64,000 nucleotides of DNA from Emcibacter sp048269205 (lineage in GTDB: Bacteria; Pseudomonadota; Alphaproteobacteria; Sphingomonadales; Emcibacteraceae), in contig NZ_JBLXJC010000001.1 of assembly GCF_048269205.1 (NCBI RefSeq), positions 744,001-808,000 of the forward strand, in the 5' to 3' direction. Shown one piece after another: positions 62,129 to 64,000 of this stretch (position 1 is the stretch's first letter; every line of letters starts with the position of its first letter). The notes beneath the pieces were generated by a model, which did no database searches, had not been told where the DNA came from, and saw only the letters and a program-made list of their open reading frames with translations. Both the position numbers and the translations under genes were made by a program.

Positions 62129-62842
62129 ATGAATATTCTGGCCATTGACACAGCTCTGGGGGCTTGTTCCGCAGCGCTTCTGGTGGACGGTGACGTTGTT
62201 GCCGGGCGCTTTGAAGAACGCCAGCGCGGACATGCCGAACGCCTGCTGCCGATGGTCGAGGAGGTGTTGGAGGAGGCAGGCCTGGCAAGATCCGGACTGC
62301 AGGGCGTTGCCTGTACGCGGGGGCCGGGCACCTTTACCGGGGTTCGTATTGGCCTGTCTGCGGCAAAGGGGCTTTGTCTGGCCCTGGATATTCCGCTTGC
62401 CGGTTTCACCAGCCTGGAAGTGGTTGCCCACAATGTGATACATCACCCCGAAGTGAAGGAGGGTACTCTGTGTGTTGCCCACGACGCGCGGCGCGGCGAG
62501 GTCTATTTCCAGAAGTTCGTCTTGTCCGATGGACAGGTCAAGGCCGCAGGGGAACCGAAAGCGGTGGCGCTTGAAAAAATCCATGAAGAGTTGCCGTCCA
62601 GTCCGTGCAGTCTGATTGGAACCGGGGCCGCCCTGGTCATGGAGGCGGTGCCGGAAGAAAGTCGGCCCCCTATCCTGTTGCCCGAGGTTGGCGGGCAACC
62701 TGATGCGCGTATTATGGCGGTAATGGCTGGGCGTGAGCCGGATCGCTTCCAGAAGGAGCGGGTAATCGCACCGCTCTATCTTCGGGCACCGGACGCTGTC
62801 CGGCCGAAAGTGGTGCCGCTTCCTTTTCAGGAGGGGAAATGA
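62129..62842 (+). CDS. tsaB: tRNA threonylcarbamoyladenosine biosynthesis protein TsaB
   Basis: The 237-residue ASKHA-fold partner of TsaD, required for t6A37 in ANN-decoding tRNAs, starts NILAIDTALGACSAALLVDG. It contains the RGxGSFTG-type motif as TRGPGTFTGVRIGLSAAKGL (about 68) and RRGEVYFQKF (about 124). It overlaps rimI by ATGA, so the two are translationally coupled, as in many alphaproteobacteria. Confidence 0.95.
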   Translation: MNILAIDTALGACSAALLVDGDVVAGRFEERQRGHAERLLPMVEEVLEEAGLARSGLQGVACTRGPGTFTGVRIGLSAAKGLCLALDIPLAGFTSLEVVAHNVIHHPEVKEGTLCVAHDARRGEVYFQKFVLSDGQVKAAGEPKAVALEKIHEELPSSPCSLIGTGAALVMEAVPEESRPPILLPEVGGQPDARIMAVMAGREPDRFQKERVIAPLYLRAPDAVRPKVVPLPFQEGK

Positions 62843-63315
62843 GCGCCGACTGGGCTGAATATCGTCTTATGGAAGGGGAAGCTGCCGGTCTTCTGGCGGA
62901 AATTCATGACAGGGGATTTGCGGATGGACCGGAAAGAAGCTGGTCGGAGAATGAGTTTTCCACCCTGCTGGACATGCCCGGGAGTTTTGCGCTTGTCCTG
63001 CTTGTCCGGGATCTGCCCGCAGGTTTTGTCCTGGTTCGCCGGGTCGCGGATGAGGCGGAGATCCTGACCCTTGCCGTCCTGCCGGAAGTGAGGCGACAGG
63101 GACGTGCCGCCGGTCTCCTCGCCTATGTCCAGAATATGTTGCGTAAGGACTACGGCATAGAGAAGGTTTTCCTGGAAGTGCGTGCCGATAATGCACCGGC
63201 TTTGGCGCTCTACAGGAAATGTGGATTTCAGGAAGTGGGGCATCGCAGGAATTATTATTCAGTTGATGGGGACGGCTCAGCAGATGCGTTGGTTATGGCC
63301 TTGGGTTCCGAATAA
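62839..63315 (+). CDS. rimI: Ribosomal protein S18-alanine N-acetyltransferase RimI
   Basis: The 158-residue GNAT acetyltransferase carries motif A as ILTLAVLPEVRRQGRAAGLL (the acetyl-CoA loop RRQGRA, about 85) and motif B as VFLEVRADNAPALALYRKCG (about 114-133), the pattern specific for RimI. It acetylates the N-terminal Ala of ribosomal protein S18, although in this family other targets occur. It is coupled to tsaB by a 4-nt overlap. Confidence 0.93.
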   Translation: MSADWAEYRLMEGEAAGLLAEIHDRGFADGPERSWSENEFSTLLDMPGSFALVLLVRDLPAGFVLVRRVADEAEILTLAVLPEVRRQGRAAGLLAYVQNMLRKDYGIEKVFLEVRADNAPALALYRKCGFQEVGHRRNYYSVDGDGSADALVMALGSE

Positions 63316-63369
63316 AACCCGGACTTTCGGCAAGGTTTGAATGAATTTCCGCCAACGCGGAACGCAGGC

Positions 63370-63399
63370 TTGATAAATACCTGCGCTGGGTGCTAAAAT
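63370..63399 (+). promoter_or_regulatory. Candidate promoter of fur
   Basis: TTGATA (63370-63375) and TAAAAT (63394-63399) are 18 nt apart in the 136-bp gap after rimI. Both elements are close to consensus. Transcription would start near 63406, giving a 46-nt leader that contains AACTCAGGGTA. Confidence 0.5.
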
Positions 63400-63451
63400 G
63401 AGTTTGTCTTAGGGGCATTCAGCAAAAAAAACAATCAACTCAGGGTACAAA

Positions 63452-63859
63452 ATGACGTCAGAAATCGAAAACCTATGTATCGAAAAAGGCATGAGAATGA
63501 CTGATCAGCGCAGGGTTATTGCGCATGTTCTTTCTGAAGCTGAAGATCATCCCGATGTGGAGGAAGTCTATCGTCGTTCCGTAGACATGGATTCGAATAT
63601 CAGCATAGCCACGGTTTACCGGACTGTACGCCTGTTTGAAGAGGCTGGAATACTGGAGCGCCATGACTTCCGTGATGGCCGGTCCCGTTACGAGCCGGTT
63701 CCTGACGAGCATCATGACCATCTGATTGATATCGAGACCGGCGAGGTTATCGAGTTTAATGAAAAAGAGATTGAAGCACTTCAGGAAGAAATCGCCAAAA
63801 AACTGGGGTACAAGCTGATCGATCACCGGCTGGAACTATACGGTACAAAGATCAAGTAG
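63452..63859 (+). CDS. fur: Fur-family metal-responsive repressor
   Basis: This 135-residue regulator has the Fur winged-helix (RMTDQRRVIAHVLSEAEDHP, ISIATVYRTVRLFEEAGILE) and the metal-sensing region EPVPDEHHDHLIDIETGEVI (about 88-107). The Cys-x-x-Cys of enteric Fur is replaced by I-x-x, as in several alphaproteobacterial Fur/Mur proteins, so no structural Zn(Cys)4 site is expected. In alphaproteobacteria this type often responds to Mn(II) (Mur) or acts with Irr, so iron specificity cannot be assumed. CAGGGTA precedes the ATG. The tsaB-rimI-fur order is conserved. Confidence 0.93.
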   Translation: MTSEIENLCIEKGMRMTDQRRVIAHVLSEAEDHPDVEEVYRRSVDMDSNISIATVYRTVRLFEEAGILERHDFRDGRSRYEPVPDEHHDHLIDIETGEVIEFNEKEIEALQEEIAKKLGYKLIDHRLELYGTKIK

Positions 63860-63963
63860 GTCTTAAAAGCTGGTATTTTTACCCATCTGATGGTATAGAC
63901 GCTGCCTTGCAGGTATCTGCGGGGCTTAAGCGTATGCAATGGTGAATTTTTAAACGGTATTAT

Positions 63964-64000
63964 ATGCGGACATATTTCAGAATTGTAAAAGCGCTGTTCT
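63964..64000 (+). CDS. First codons of a gene cut by the right edge (possibly PlsC-like acyltransferase)
   Basis: ATG 63964 opens a frame reading MRTYFRIVKALF to the end of the window, 104 bp after fur. The basic/hydrophobic start suits a membrane-bound protein. In several alphaproteobacteria fur is followed by a 1-acyl-glycerol-3-phosphate acyltransferase gene, so that is the best guess, from position only. Confidence 0.3.
   Translation, partial: MRTYFRIVKALF

Overview
The window reads as a chromosomal segment of a free-living, probably marine, alphaproteobacterium. The evidence is several syntenic blocks I know from that class: dnaJ-dnaK, grpE-hrcA // rph-rdgB-hemW, penicillin-binding-protein activator // rsmI-yraN-gshB, mutS-glnD-murJ-trpS, and usp/nfu/tsaB-rimI-fur. 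An ornithine-lipid type acyltransferase, a Fur without the usual Cys pair and CtrA-like half-sites agree with this. The order within the class (Emcibacterales, Kordiimonadales or Sneathiellales-like) is a guess. I found no rRNA, tRNA, IS element, prophage or CRISPR array.

Layout. 1-4.6 kb: a homoprotocatechuate (4-hydroxyphenylacetate) meta-cleavage divergon, with an FAH-family hydrolase (cut by the window edge) and a DapA-family lyase on the minus strand, and hpaF-hpaE-hpaD on the plus strand, around a promoter and operator region. 4.7-9.0 kb: a tripartite RND pump pair (adaptor and HAE1 permease). 9.1-9.7 kb: a stand-alone receiver protein. 9.7-15.3 kb: heat-shock genes dnaJ, dnaK, grpE and hrcA with a PCu(A)C copper chaperone between them. 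15.5-22.6 kb: housekeeping genes for RNA, nucleotides, heme, envelope and glutathione, including a 188-bp antisense overlap of hemW and the lipoprotein gene.

22.6-39.4 kb is the most distinctive stretch. It holds a type I secretion apparatus with an adaptor and two different ABC subunits (one with the H-loop His replaced by Tyr), and opposite it a 1604-residue RTX/cadherin-like adhesin with an embedded carbohydrate-binding-like domain. An HAE3-type RND exporter follows, overlapped by a LolA-like periplasmic protein, then an AMIN-domain/outer-membrane-barrel protein and a small coiled-coil membrane protein. Together they look like a surface-building module placed between gshB and comM.

39.4-47.6 kb: comM, an AmpG-like permease, a small zinc-ribbon protein, olsB with a Pho-box-like promoter, a secreted HExxH protein and maeB. 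A degenerate copy of the maeB 3' end and a palindromic repeat lie beside maeB. 47.8-64 kb: mutS, glnD, murJ, trpS, envelope proteins of unknown role (DUF4136, DUF2333), usp, a solute-binding-like protein, an nfu-type Fe-S carrier, a cupin, a polysaccharide deacetylase, a RutE-like nitroreductase, tsaB, rimI and fur, with the first codons of another gene at the right edge.

All coordinates include the stop codon. Starts were moved from the longest open frame where a Shine-Dalgarno sequence, signal peptide or family N-terminus favoured another codon. Domain and family names come from reading the translations, not from database searches.
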